Both the position numbers and the translations under genes were made by a program. A DNA stretch of 49,766 nt, taken from positions 1 through 49,766 of the forward strand of contig CAIYES010000030.1 in the NCBI GenBank assembly GCA_903925275.1. Reading direction: 5' to 3'. Below are positions 32,648-41,240 of this stretch, piece by piece. The DNA is from an uncultured Bacteroidales bacterium (GTDB taxonomy: Bacteria; Bacteroidota; Bacteroidia; Bacteroidales; FEN-979). The stretch's first letter is position 1. Each line of letters starts with the position of its first letter. The notes below the pieces were generated by a model that saw nothing but the letters and a program-made list of their open reading frames with translations, did not search any database and was not told the DNA's origin.

Positions 32648-33838
32648 TTACCCCCGCCCTTCAGGAATAACCCCATGGTAAATTGCTAAGAGTTGTTTTC
32701 CGATGGTTTCTTTGCTGAATTTTCCAGAAGTACCTTCACTGATGATTTCGGGATTATATGTCCTGCACCTGTCAACCATCTGGTTGAGTGCATTTGTCAT
32801 CGCAAGTTCATCGCCGGGAGAAACCAGCACTCCGTTGTTTTCATTGATCACGACTGGAGCCACGCCCACTGCTGTTGCCACAACAGGTACACCGCACGCC
32901 AGGCTTTCGATCAACACGGTTCCAAAGGTTTCATATCTGCTTGAGAGAACTGAAAAATCGGCTGTCGTCAGAATGTCCGCCAATTCACTTGCGGTTTTAA
33001 CACCTGTGAAGCTGACATAAGAATCAAGAATCTTCAGAAAACCTGCATATTCTTTCATCTCATCCCAATTGAGACCCTCACCCACCATCAAACAGCGAAA
33101 ATCCTGCCTTATAGCGGAAAGATCCTTTAATGAACGAAGAAATCCTGAAATATTTTTTGATTGATCCTCAAAACAGGAGATATGCACCATGGTTTTCACA
33201 GGATCTTCCCTGACCAATGCAACGGTATGGAAGATTGCCGTATCAACCACATTGGGAATTACCTGGAAGTTGCGATTTTTGAGATTGCATTTCTGCATGG
33301 CATCCCGCAGCGGGTCTGAGACAGCTATCACAGCATCGGCTTTCTTTACAATGAACCTGGTCAGCAGTTTCCTGAGCCATCCATTATACGAATCATTTTC
33401 AGGGAAATAGCGTGACCAGTGTTCTGAAATTATTAAGGGGATGTGTTGGTTGCGACTGACTTTCCAACCGATCAGTCCCATGCGTGTGAGGACATGTGCA
33501 TGGATAAGATCGGGCGAAAACTGCCGGATGCTGTGGATCGCTTTCAGGTTTGCCCTGTAAAACCTCCATAAATTGAGTATTTTGCCAATGAACGAGGGAG
33601 ATGGCCCGTATGACTTATAATACACCCGTAATACCCTGACTTCATTTTCTTCACTGAATTCAGCTTCATACTTATTCGGACATTCCGGATCGGGGTGTAC
33701 ATAGATTACTGCAACATCGCAATACGGCGTGAGCGATTCAGCCTGCAGCTTGATGAAGAGACCCGGCATTGGATCGTAGCGGTTGGTATACCATTTGGGC
33801 AAAAACAGCACCCTGATCTTTCTGTTCACTTCTTGCAA
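32648..33838 (-). CDS. Glycosyltransferase family 4
   Basis: 396 aa, GT-B fold. The N-terminal lobe has LFLPKWYTNRYDPMPGLFIKLQAESL and PDLIHAHVLTRMGLIG. The C-terminal lobe has VIPNVVDTAIF, MVGEGLNWDEM, YVSFTGVKTASELADIL, and the nucleotide-sugar E-x7-E motif in SSRYETFGTVLIESLACGVPVVAT. It is a retaining transferase; donor and acceptor are not readable. Starts 39 nt after the NadR-like stop; ends 31 nt before the formyltransferase-like gene. With that gene and the flippase it forms a small glycan locus. A 7/8 -7 box (GATATTTG, 33862-33855 minus) before the start may give it a promoter separate from pnuC. Confidence 0.93.
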   Translation of the reverse strand: MQEVNRKIRVLFLPKWYTNRYDPMPGLFIKLQAESLTPYCDVAVIYVHPDPECPNKYEAEFSEENEVRVLRVYYKSYGPSPSFIGKILNLWRFYRANLKAIHSIRQFSPDLIHAHVLTRMGLIGWKVSRNQHIPLIISEHWSRYFPENDSYNGWLRKLLTRFIVKKADAVIAVSDPLRDAMQKCNLKNRNFQVIPNVVDTAIFHTVALVREDPVKTMVHISCFEDQSKNISGFLRSLKDLSAIRQDFRCLMVGEGLNWDEMKEYAGFLKILDSYVSFTGVKTASELADILTTADFSVLSSRYETFGTVLIESLACGVPVVATAVGVAPVVINENNGVLVSPGDELAMTNALNQMVDRCRTYNPEIISEGTSGKFSKETIGKQLLAIYHGVIPEGRG

Positions 33839-33877
33839 ATGTTGGTTTAAGTGTCAAATATCTGAAATCGCACTGAT

Positions 33878-34393
33878 TTAATGAAGGAAATTTTCAATAG
33901 CGTTCAGTGCGCTTTGCAACCGGTTATTACCTGTACCGCAAACCAAGGCATATTGAAACCCCCTGTTCTTCAGCTCATTGAAATATAAGTCAAATAAAAA
34001 CTGTCGTTGAAAAGGATGTTCCCTCAATGGATCATATTGCCAAGGAAGGTCGATATCGCATAACAGGTACAAATCGTAGCGGTGGTTATCAAGGGTATGC
34101 AATATCCATGGATCGCAACGATCGTATTTCACCTCACTCCAGATTTTTGTTACCAGCATTTCTGTGTCGCAAAAAAGGTAGTTGGTGGCCTTTTTCAACT
34201 GAACTGTCTCACGTTCCAATTGCCCCTGCGCAATCAGCAGGATATCTTTTTCTTCGTATTGCCGGCCAATTTTTTCGAGGTATTCACGGGCATATTCCGG
34301 AACCCAGGCAGTATGGTAATGGGCTGCCAGTTGTTCAGCAAGTATTGACTTTCCTGTTGATTCAGGACCGGTTATAGCTATTTTTCTGATCAT
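33878..34393 (-). CDS. NadR-like ribosylnicotinamide kinase (AAA-family ATPase)
   Basis: 171 aa. P-loop GPESTGKS (residues 9-16), then EYAREYLEKIGRQYEEKDIL, FCDTEMLVTKIWSE (Walker-B-like) and YLLCDIDLPWQYDPLREHP, the order seen in the kinase domain of NadR and of stand-alone nicotinamide riboside kinases in Bacteroidota. There is no adenylyltransferase or DNA-binding domain. It should phosphorylate nicotinamide riboside to NMN, trapping it after PnuC uptake. The start MIRKIAITGP at 34393 forms an ATGA overlap with the pnuC stop, which favours it over the ATG at 34414. Confidence 0.88.
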   Translation of the reverse strand: MIRKIAITGPESTGKSILAEQLAAHYHTAWVPEYAREYLEKIGRQYEEKDILLIAQGQLERETVQLKKATNYLFCDTEMLVTKIWSEVKYDRCDPWILHTLDNHRYDLYLLCDIDLPWQYDPLREHPFQRQFLFDLYFNELKNRGFQYALVCGTGNNRLQSALNAIENFLH

Positions 34394-34986
34394 CCGGTCA
34401 GCTTTGTTCTCCATTCCCTGAATCCAAGGATTGCGATGATGGTAAATACGAGATATTGAAAACTACTGAAGAAAAGCCCTTCCCAGGCACAAAGACCGAT
34501 CATGACCGTGTCCGCTGAAATCCACAGGATCCAGTTCTCGATTTTTTTTCGTGAAAGCAACCATTGGGCTACAATGTAAACTGCAGTGGTTATGGCATCC
34601 CAGGAAGGGATCTGGCTTGCTGTGTACCTACCAAGTACAATCCGGATGATGATGAAGAAAACGATGATCGCAATTGAGTTTAATACCACTTCCTGCTTTG
34701 AACATCTTGTGATCCTGATATGGCTGTCGCTGCTGTCTTTTCTGGTCCAATTGTACCAGCCATATGCACTCATGATGAAGAAAAAACCATTGATGGCTGC
34801 GTTGGCATAGAGCCTGGCCGCAAAGAAAATATATACGTAAATCAGCACATTGACAATACCAAAAGGGAAAGCCAGTAAACTTTCTTTCTTCATACACCAC
34901 ACGCAGATCAACCCAAATGCAACAGCAATCAATTCAAGAAGGCTGGTTTGAAAGGGGCCTATTTGTATCAACGAGGTAATATCCAT
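34390..34986 (-). CDS. pnuC: Nicotinamide riboside transporter PnuC
   Basis: 198 aa with seven to eight short helices. Family marks are ELIAVAFGLICVWCMKKESLLAFPFGIVNVLIYVYIFF, NGFFFIMSAYGWYNW, IPSWDAITTAVYIVAQWLLSRKKIENWILWISADTVMIGLC and FTIIAILGFREW. PnuC facilitates entry of nicotinamide riboside and depends on the kinase downstream to trap it. Homologues named PnuT/PnuX carry thiamine or riboflavin; the adjacent NadR-like kinase argues for nicotinamide riboside. A -7 box ends 5 nt before the ATG, implying a nearly leaderless message and no room for a riboswitch. Confidence 0.93.
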   Translation of the reverse strand: MDITSLIQIGPFQTSLLELIAVAFGLICVWCMKKESLLAFPFGIVNVLIYVYIFFAARLYANAAINGFFFIMSAYGWYNWTRKDSSDSHIRITRCSKQEVVLNSIAIIVFFIIIRIVLGRYTASQIPSWDAITTAVYIVAQWLLSRKKIENWILWISADTVMIGLCAWEGLFFSSFQYLVFTIIAILGFREWRTKLTG

Positions 34987-34991
34987 GGGCG

Positions 34992-34999
34992 CAAAGGTA
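34992..34999 (-). promoter_or_regulatory. -7 box adjoining the pnuC start codon
   Basis: TACCTTTG on the minus strand (34999-34992) ends 5 nt before the ATG (34986). With transcription starting about 6-7 nt after this box, the message would begin at the start codon. The -33 position has no TTTG. Confidence 0.5.
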
Positions 35000-35065
35000 G
35001 TGTTAATAGGACAACCGGCACCAGGATTGGTTGCAACCTTTTTTCCGTGGTATCTTAAAACGAGT

Positions 35066-35073
35066 TACATTTG
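35066..35073 (+). promoter_or_regulatory. -7 box of the cation/proton antiporter gene
   Basis: TACATTTG, a full TANNTTTG match, 26 nt before the ATG at 35100 and divergent from the pnuC promoter. It sits inside a longer reading frame (from 35031), which argues that translation starts at 35100. Only a partial -33 (TTTTCC near 35041) is visible. Confidence 0.5.
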
Positions 35074-35099
35074 CAGCAGAATCAGGGAATTCAGCCTAT

Positions 35100-36341
35100 A
35101 TGTTCCATCTCGTCCACTACCAGCTACCTTTCATTGTAAACCTACTGATACTTTTGCTTTCTGCAAAACTGCTGGGTGAACTGGCAGAGCGGTTCGGGCA
35201 GCCCTCCATGATCGGCGAAGTAATTGCCGGTGTTATCCTTGGTCCGTCGTTGCTGAACATCATTCCCGGTGCCGGAGAAATTAAAGTGATTGCCGAATTG
35301 GGAGTCTTTATGCTGATTGTTTTGGCAGGCATGGAGATTGAGGTGGAGGAGATCAGAAATTCCATCCGGGGAAGAAACATGTGGATCGCATTGCTTGGCT
35401 TTCTGGTTCCCATGGCCAGCGGTATAGCGATCGGACTGATTTTTCACTTTTCCAACACTTTTACAATTTTTCTCGGACTTTGCATCGCCATCACGGCTTT
35501 ACCGGTAAGCATCCGCATTCTGATGGATCTGGGGAAACTCAATACCGATGTAGGTCAACGAATCATTTCGGCAGCGATTTTCAACGATATCGTGGCACTC
35601 CTCATCTTAGGAATCATCCTTGATTTTAACGATTCGACCAAAAATATTGGTGATCTGACGGTCTCTATCCTGTTCACTATCCTTAAAGTCGGCATTTTTA
35701 CGGCCATCCTGGTGGTAGCCTACCATTTATTCAAACTCGCAAAACGTAAAGTCAATGTGGTGAATCCGCAGATGAATAAATTTTTCCGATATCTGCGCGG
35801 CAAGGAGTCGCTGTTTGCCTTTGTCATCCTGTTTGTACTCATATTTTCAAGTATTGCGGAACTGTTGGGGTTGCATTTCGTGGTTGGCGCATTTTTCGGT
35901 GCCATCCTGATTCCGAGGAGTATGTTTGCCAACCGTGATTTTGAGCGGGTCCAACGCAGCATTTCCGGCATCACCATGGGCTTTCTGGCCCCGGTTTTTT
36001 TCGCAACAATGGGTATCTCTTTCAACATTCAGTCGCTGAACAATTTATGGCTTTTAGTAGTTGTGCTTGTAGCCTCCTTTTTCAGTAAAATTTTCGGGGG
36101 TTATCTTGGCGGGCGGCTCGCAGGGCTGAGCCAGAGTAAATCTTTTACGCTGGGACTTGGATTAAATGCCCGTGGTATCATGGAATTAGTCATTGCAAAC
36201 ATTGCGCTTGCCAAAGGGTTCATTGACGTTCCTGTTTTTTCAATTCTGGTGCTTATGGCGCTGCTAACCACGATCCTTACACCATTTTTATTAAAACAGG
36301 GATTCTTGCTGATCGACCAGAACAATGGGAAAATACCATAA
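35100..36341 (+). CDS. Cation:proton antiporter, CPA2 (KefB/NapA-like) family
   Basis: 413 aa, about 12 helices. Marks: KLLGELAERFGQPSMIGEVIAGVILGPSLLNII, VFMLIVLAGMEIEVEEI, ALPVSIRILMDLG...GQRIISAAIFNDIVALLIL (the ND pair of the ion site), VGAFFGAILIPRSMF, FFATMGISFNIQS and LGLNARGIMELVIANIAL. It exchanges Na+ or K+ for protons at the inner membrane. No TrkA-N nucleotide-binding domain follows, unlike KefB/KefC. Start at 35100 (MFHLVHYQLPF) chosen because the -7 box lies between it and the upstream ATG at 35031. First gene of an ion-transport block. Confidence 0.92.
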   Translation: MFHLVHYQLPFIVNLLILLLSAKLLGELAERFGQPSMIGEVIAGVILGPSLLNIIPGAGEIKVIAELGVFMLIVLAGMEIEVEEIRNSIRGRNMWIALLGFLVPMASGIAIGLIFHFSNTFTIFLGLCIAITALPVSIRILMDLGKLNTDVGQRIISAAIFNDIVALLILGIILDFNDSTKNIGDLTVSILFTILKVGIFTAILVVAYHLFKLAKRKVNVVNPQMNKFFRYLRGKESLFAFVILFVLIFSSIAELLGLHFVVGAFFGAILIPRSMFANRDFERVQRSISGITMGFLAPVFFATMGISFNIQSLNNLWLLVVVLVASFFSKIFGGYLGGRLAGLSQSKSFTLGLGLNARGIMELVIANIALAKGFIDVPVFSILVLMALLTTILTPFLLKQGFLLIDQNNGKIP

Positions 36342-36354
36342 TTATTAACAATCC

Positions 36355-36385
36355 TTTGCCGGTCGGGATTTTCTTGTTAATTTTC
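36355..36385 (+). promoter_or_regulatory. Bacteroidota-type promoter of the phosphate transporter gene
   Basis: TTTG (36355-36358), exactly 19 nt, then TAATTTTC (36378-36385), 7 of 8 to TANNTTTG. Predicted start near 36391, leader about 44 nt to the ATG at 36435. It lies in the 93-base gap after the antiporter, so the transporter has its own promoter. Confidence 0.6.
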
Positions 36386-36434
36386 CGCCTTCGATCCTGT
36401 TCCGCGGGATTCTGCATCCATTAATGATTTTATC

Positions 36435-37850
36435 ATGTTCGGTCTCAATGCCTCCTTCACGATTTTACTGTTACTTTGCCTCCTGGCCGCCGCGGCCTTT
36501 GAATTCATCAATGGATTCCATGATACGGCGAATGCAGTGGCTACTGTTATTTACACCCACTCACTCAAACCGACAACTGCCGTAATCTGGTCGGGGCTGT
36601 GGAATTTTATTGGTGTCAATGTTGGCGGAATCGCAGTAGCCATGGGAATCGTCAACCTTTTACCGATGGAGGTACTGATCGACCAGAACCTGCTTCACAA
36701 TATCTCTATGATCGCCGCGCTTATTGCAACGGCAATTATTTGGAACCTGTCTACATGGTACATCGGAATCCCATGCAGTAGTTCACATACCCTTCTTGGT
36801 TCCATATTCGGGGTTGGACTGGCTTTCATGCTGTTACCCGGTAGTCATTCCATTGCTCTCAACTGGCAAAAGGTAATGGATGTGGGGTTGTCACTATTGA
36901 TATCGCCGGTTTTTGGTTTTGGTTTCGCCCTGTTTCTCATGTTTATTTTGAGAAAAGTGATAAAGAATAAAACAATTTTCAAAGAGCCACCTGCCAAGAA
37001 AGCTCCTCCCACATGGATCCGGGGCATTCTGATCCTGACATGTACCAGTGTGAGTTACGCTCACGGGTCAAATGACGGACAAAAGGGGGTTGGACTGATC
37101 ATGTTAATCCTCATAGGTTTTGCTCCTTCCTTTTTTGCCATAGACAGAAGTAAAAAAGCTGAAGATCTTTTAGGTGAAACAAAAAAAATTGAATGGACCA
37201 TTAAAAAGGTGGATACCAATTTCCTGAATACCGAGAACAGAAAAAATTATCAAATTGTCCTGCAAAACCTTTTATTTATCAAGTCTGAACTAAAAGGAAT
37301 CAGCTCTTTTGACAAACTGGACAAATCGGTCAATTTTAAAATAAGAAAAGCCATCCTGTCGGTATCGAAGAAATCAGAGAGTATCGTGAAAAATCTTGCT
37401 GAATCTCCGAAATCGAAAATAAGACCTGCCGTTCTGGCGGTTCTTACTTCAAATCTTAAGAAATTCAAGGCTAACACAGAGTATTCCCCGCGATGGGTAA
37501 TCCTGTTGGTTTCGATTTCACTTGGTTTGGGCACCATGATCGGATGGAAACGGATCGTAGTCACGATTGGTGAAAAAATAGGCAAAACGCACCTCACCTA
37601 TGCGCAGGGAGCCAGCGCGGAGATTGTTGCTGCCAGTACCATTGGAGTTTCTACCATGTTAGGGTTGCCGGTAAGTACAACCCATGTATTGTCATCAGGC
37701 ATTGCCGGATCCATGGTTGCAGGTGGTGGCAGGCAGAACCTGCGAATGGGTACCATCAAAAATATCCTGATTGCATGGCTCATCACACTGCCTGTAACCA
37801 TTCTTCTTTCAGGGATGCTCTTTTTTATCCTTCGGATGATCTTTAAATAA
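36435..37850 (+). CDS. Inorganic phosphate transporter, PiT family
   Basis: 471 aa. The two PD001131-type repeats are clear: EFINGFHDTANAVATVIYT with CSSSHTLLGSIFGVG in the first half, and QGASAEIVAASTIGVSTMLGLPVSTTHVLSSGIAG in the second, with YAHGSNDGQKGVGLI between. A soluble, lysine-rich central segment (about 235-350: SKKAEDLL, KKSESIVKNLAESPKSKI) is the usual cytoplasmic insert of bacterial PiT proteins. It imports phosphate (often as a metal-phosphate complex) driven by protons. No PhoU gene lies beside it. Convergent with the P-type ATPase, 26 bases apart. Confidence 0.95.
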   Translation: MFGLNASFTILLLLCLLAAAAFEFINGFHDTANAVATVIYTHSLKPTTAVIWSGLWNFIGVNVGGIAVAMGIVNLLPMEVLIDQNLLHNISMIAALIATAIIWNLSTWYIGIPCSSSHTLLGSIFGVGLAFMLLPGSHSIALNWQKVMDVGLSLLISPVFGFGFALFLMFILRKVIKNKTIFKEPPAKKAPPTWIRGILILTCTSVSYAHGSNDGQKGVGLIMLILIGFAPSFFAIDRSKKAEDLLGETKKIEWTIKKVDTNFLNTENRKNYQIVLQNLLFIKSELKGISSFDKLDKSVNFKIRKAILSVSKKSESIVKNLAESPKSKIRPAVLAVLTSNLKKFKANTEYSPRWVILLVSISLGLGTMIGWKRIVVTIGEKIGKTHLTYAQGASAEIVAASTIGVSTMLGLPVSTTHVLSSGIAGSMVAGGGRQNLRMGTIKNILIAWLITLPVTILLSGMLFFILRMIFK

Positions 37851-37876
37851 CAACCTTCACCGACTCATTTCATTGA

Positions 37877-40441
37877 TTAAGATGTCACAACGGTTCTGTT
37901 ATTTCTCCCGGACTTAATTTTTTTATACACCTCAAACCATGTAATTGTGAGCAATCCCGCCGCAATGCAAATCAATGAATCGGCCATTCCCGTCTTCTCG
38001 AACTGAAACAGTTGCAGGCAGAACGGAATGTTCATGATCAGGATCATGAATATGATTGCCCCGCCTATAACCCATCCTGCTGCTTTATTCCGGATTGTCA
38101 GTAATTCGAAGATGTTCCGCGTCCAGGAACGGTTCGACAAGATAACTGCAATGTTTGCGACAATCAGGGTCAAAAATGACATGGCACGGATTTGCCCTTC
38201 GCTATGCCCGGTGTAATAACTGTAAAAATAGATTCCCATAACAAAAGCCAGGATCCCGACACCCTGCATGCAACTGACAAATATCTTATTTATGCCAAAG
38301 AACTTTTCGTTAATATCCCTGGGGGGACGATCCATCACATTTTTCTCTTCTTTCTCCGCTTCAAAGATCATTGAACAGGCAGGATCAATGATGAGTTCGA
38401 GAAATACAATGTGAACAGGCCACAGAATGAGCGGAAGGTCAACCAGCAGGATGGGGATCAGTGACAGACCGGCAATGGGGACATGGATCGCAAAGATATA
38501 TCCAAGCGCTTTTTGAAGGTTATCAAAAATCCGGCGACCCATTGCGTTTCCAGCCACGATTGACGAGAAATTATCATCAAGAAGCACCAGTGAAGAGGCT
38601 TCCCGGGCCACATCCGTACCCTTTTCACCCATGGCGATCCCGATGTGTGCGGCTTTCAGTGCAGGAGCATCATTGATTCCGTCGCCTGTCATGGCAACAA
38701 TCTCTCCGTTTCTTTTCAGCGCATTTACCAGCAAAAGCTTTTGTTCGGGAATAACCCTGGCAAAAACATTTATGCTTCCGATCCTTGAACAAAGTTCATC
38801 TTCAGTCATCAACTTCAGTTCCTGTCCGGTGATACATGCATCAGCATTCTTCAGTCCGATTTCCCGTGCGATACTCATGGCGGTCACCGGATAGTCGCCC
38901 GTGATCATAATCACCCGGATCCCGGCGCGGTAGCATTCAGAAACTGCATTGCTTACTTCGGGACGAATGGGATCGGAAAGCCCGATCAATCCCAGAAATT
39001 CAAAATCAAAATCATGCTGATTTTCAGGCAGCTCCTGCGAAGAGAGCTGTGACCTGGCTACTCCCAGCACGCGCAAGCCGTTACCCGCCATATCTTCAAT
39101 GGCACTGGTATGCTTTTTTCTAACATCATCTGTCAAATGACAGAGGTCAAAAATAACTTCCGGAGCTCCTTTGGCGGCAATACTGCGTATCCCTGTATTG
39201 CGATCGGAGAAAACACGCGACATAGCAAGAAGTTCCCTCGAAAGAGGATACTCGCGCACCATTTCCCATTCATGGTTCAGGTGCTCTGTCCCAAGCAAAT
39301 ATTGATCGCCAAGCCGCGTAATCGCTTTCTCCATCGGATCAAACGGGTTGACCTGACTTGCCAGGATCCCGTACTCAACAACCTTGTGAAATGTCTCCGG
39401 CAATTCATTTTTTTCAATGGGAACAAAAAAATCAGTCCCGTTAAAAAGTTTCCGGATGGTCATTTTATTTAATGTAAGTGTACCGGTTTTGTCGGTGCAT
39501 AGTACCGTCGCCGATCCCAGGGTTTCAATGGCTGATGGTCTTCTTGTCAGAACATTTTTTTTCGACATCCGCCAGGCGCCAAGGGCCAGAAATATGGTAA
39601 GAACGACAGGGAATTCTTCGGGTAGCATGGCCATTGCCAATGTAATGCCGGCCAAAAACCCCTTCAGCAGATCACCCCTGGTAAATGTATACACTGCAAT
39701 AACTAACAGGCACAAAAGAAATCCAATAATCGCAAGCCTTTTTACAAGGGTTCCCATCTCTTTCTTCAGCCTGGTTGGTTCCTCGGTGACCTCTCCGAGG
39801 GCCTTTCCGATCTTCCCGATCTCCGTATTGATGCCGGTTGCTGAAACTTTTGCGATGCCTGATCCCTGGACGATCATAGAGCCGGAATAGACAAATGGAA
39901 GGTCGTCGCCCCCAGGTTCCGACCCCGGGTTTTTACCATCCCAATCCTGCTTTCTTACCGGAACTGATTCGCCTGTAAGTAACGATTCATCAGCAAGAAG
40001 ACTGACGGAAGATAACACAGTTGCATCAGCAGGAACACGGTCACCTTCCTGCAGAATCAGGATATCATCTGTCACGACCTCTCTTCCCGGAATTCGTTTC
40101 TCCACTCCGTCACGAATTACAAGCGCCCTTGGACTGGCCAATTCTCTAAGGGCATCCAGCGCTTTCTCGGTTTTCTTTTCCTGGTAAAACTCAATACCCA
40201 TGATCACGAACACAAAGCTGAGCAGCATGATGCCTTCCTGTAAATCGCCCAGAATCATGTAAAGTGTTCCGCATGCAACCAGCAGCAGGAACATGGGTTC
40301 TTTTATCACCCCAAGGGCAATCGTGAAAAAATTCCTCGATTTCGAAGATGGTAACTCATTATATCCTTCGGCAAGCAGTTTTAAATCGACATTTTCCGAA
40401 CTAAGCCCTGATATTTTCCCAGGATCAAAATCAATTTTCAT
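37877..40441 (-). CDS. Cation-translocating P-type ATPase (P2, Ca2+-ATPase-like)
   Basis: 854 aa. Actuator TGES (LADESLLTGESVPV), helix 4 AMLPEEFPVVLT, phosphorylation site CTDKTGTLT (D317), nucleotide-site KGAPE, MITGD, and hinge MTGDGINDAPALKAAHIGIAMG are all present. A cation_ATPase N domain opens it and the C-terminal helices include LELIIDPACSMIFEAE. The type is P2 (SERCA-like) but slightly short and with PEEFP instead of PEGLP, as in many bacterial members whose ion is not settled; Ca2+ or Mn2+ are likely. Stands alone on the minus strand within a plus-strand transport block. Confidence 0.93.
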   Translation of the reverse strand: MKIDFDPGKISGLSSENVDLKLLAEGYNELPSSKSRNFFTIALGVIKEPMFLLLVACGTLYMILGDLQEGIMLLSFVFVIMGIEFYQEKKTEKALDALRELASPRALVIRDGVEKRIPGREVVTDDILILQEGDRVPADATVLSSVSLLADESLLTGESVPVRKQDWDGKNPGSEPGGDDLPFVYSGSMIVQGSGIAKVSATGINTEIGKIGKALGEVTEEPTRLKKEMGTLVKRLAIIGFLLCLLVIAVYTFTRGDLLKGFLAGITLAMAMLPEEFPVVLTIFLALGAWRMSKKNVLTRRPSAIETLGSATVLCTDKTGTLTLNKMTIRKLFNGTDFFVPIEKNELPETFHKVVEYGILASQVNPFDPMEKAITRLGDQYLLGTEHLNHEWEMVREYPLSRELLAMSRVFSDRNTGIRSIAAKGAPEVIFDLCHLTDDVRKKHTSAIEDMAGNGLRVLGVARSQLSSQELPENQHDFDFEFLGLIGLSDPIRPEVSNAVSECYRAGIRVIMITGDYPVTAMSIAREIGLKNADACITGQELKLMTEDELCSRIGSINVFARVIPEQKLLLVNALKRNGEIVAMTGDGINDAPALKAAHIGIAMGEKGTDVAREASSLVLLDDNFSSIVAGNAMGRRIFDNLQKALGYIFAIHVPIAGLSLIPILLVDLPLILWPVHIVFLELIIDPACSMIFEAEKEEKNVMDRPPRDINEKFFGINKIFVSCMQGVGILAFVMGIYFYSYYTGHSEGQIRAMSFLTLIVANIAVILSNRSWTRNIFELLTIRNKAAGWVIGGAIIFMILIMNIPFCLQLFQFEKTGMADSLICIAAGLLTITWFEVYKKIKSGRNNRTVVTS

Positions 40442-40799
40442 CTATTTATGATTAATTTGAGAAATAAACTATGTCCATCCAACCCATTTTGTGGTTGCCG
40501 GATTTCAATGCTTGCCAGCCATTTCAGCGGTGCATCGGTAACGTTATCCTTATTTCGGAGTTCATTTCGCCGAGCCTCTCCAAAGTTTGTTCAGGAAACC
40601 GGTAACACTATCTAAAACACCCGGCACACCGTTCCGGCCGATAAAGTTAAGCATTTTAGTATCAATTGCAGCAAAGCAATAACTTAGAACTCAAGTTCAT
40701 TGCCGGGCACGTGTTTGTATGGCACAGTGACATGTGGCAGGCGTTTATAATTTCAAAGGGGACAGGTTTTCATTAGCAAAAATTCCTACCTTTGCCGAT
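40442..40799. other. Intergenic spacer between the divergent ATPase and lipoprotein genes
   Basis: 358 bases. Apart from the -7 box at 40787 I see no coding frame with a recognisable product, no tRNA-like cloverleaf and no long inverted repeat. AT-rich at both ends, more GC-rich in the middle (about 40540-40660). Confidence 0.6.
40787..40794 (+). promoter_or_regulatory. -7 box adjoining the start of the small lipoprotein gene
   Basis: TACCTTTG, full TANNTTTG match, 5 nt before the ATG at 40800; same arrangement as pnuC, implying a nearly leaderless message. It lies inside the longer frame from 40734 and so supports the 40800 start. Confidence 0.5.
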
Positions 40800-41108
40800 A
40801 TGAAATCCCGGTTAGGCATTCAGATTCTTTTGGTTTTTCTGGCTTTTGCCATCGGCTGCTTCGATAAGCATCCCGGGTTGTATTTTCACGGTGAAACAAA
40901 TTTGATCACCGCTAGTGATAACCTCCCTGCACATACCGACCTGCTTGTGAAATCATGTGATTACCAGGAAGATATTACATTGAAGAAGGTAATTTGTGCC
41001 ATTCCGGAACCCTCAGAGTTTTTGGTACGTAATTACCGCGATTTTCGGATATGCTTTCCCCGCATTTCCCCCACTGCATTATGGCAGCCTCCTGAAAAAA
41101 CCGTCTGA
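40800..41108 (+). CDS. Small exported protein, lipoprotein candidate, unknown function
   Basis: 102 aa. A basic start (MKSRLG) and hydrophobic stretch end in FAIGC (Cys20), an acceptable lipobox. The mature part has two further cysteines in LLVKSCDYQEDITLKKVICAIPEP and one more in RICFPR. No heme CxxCH motif. Nothing recognised. An antisense frame of similar length (40975-41313) exists, but this strand has the signal sequence and a promoter box. It precedes the cytochrome b561-like gene by about 130 bases on the same strand, so a redox link is possible but unproven. Confidence 0.55.
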   Translation: MKSRLGIQILLVFLAFAIGCFDKHPGLYFHGETNLITASDNLPAHTDLLVKSCDYQEDITLKKVICAIPEPSEFLVRNYRDFRICFPRISPTALWQPPEKTV

Positions 41109-41240
41109 GCTGCAACCGGTCATTCCCGAATAAGTCATCCCAGTACTTTTTGTGTATTAATGCTGATACTATATTCCCAATGGCCATGCCAACAGGCGAA
41201 TTATTTTCCGATGGTTTTATAAGTTTAATTAATGGTTTCA

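Noticed and set aside
34987..35099. Riboswitch upstream of pnuC
   Set aside because: The -7 box is 5 nt from the start codon, leaving no leader for an aptamer.
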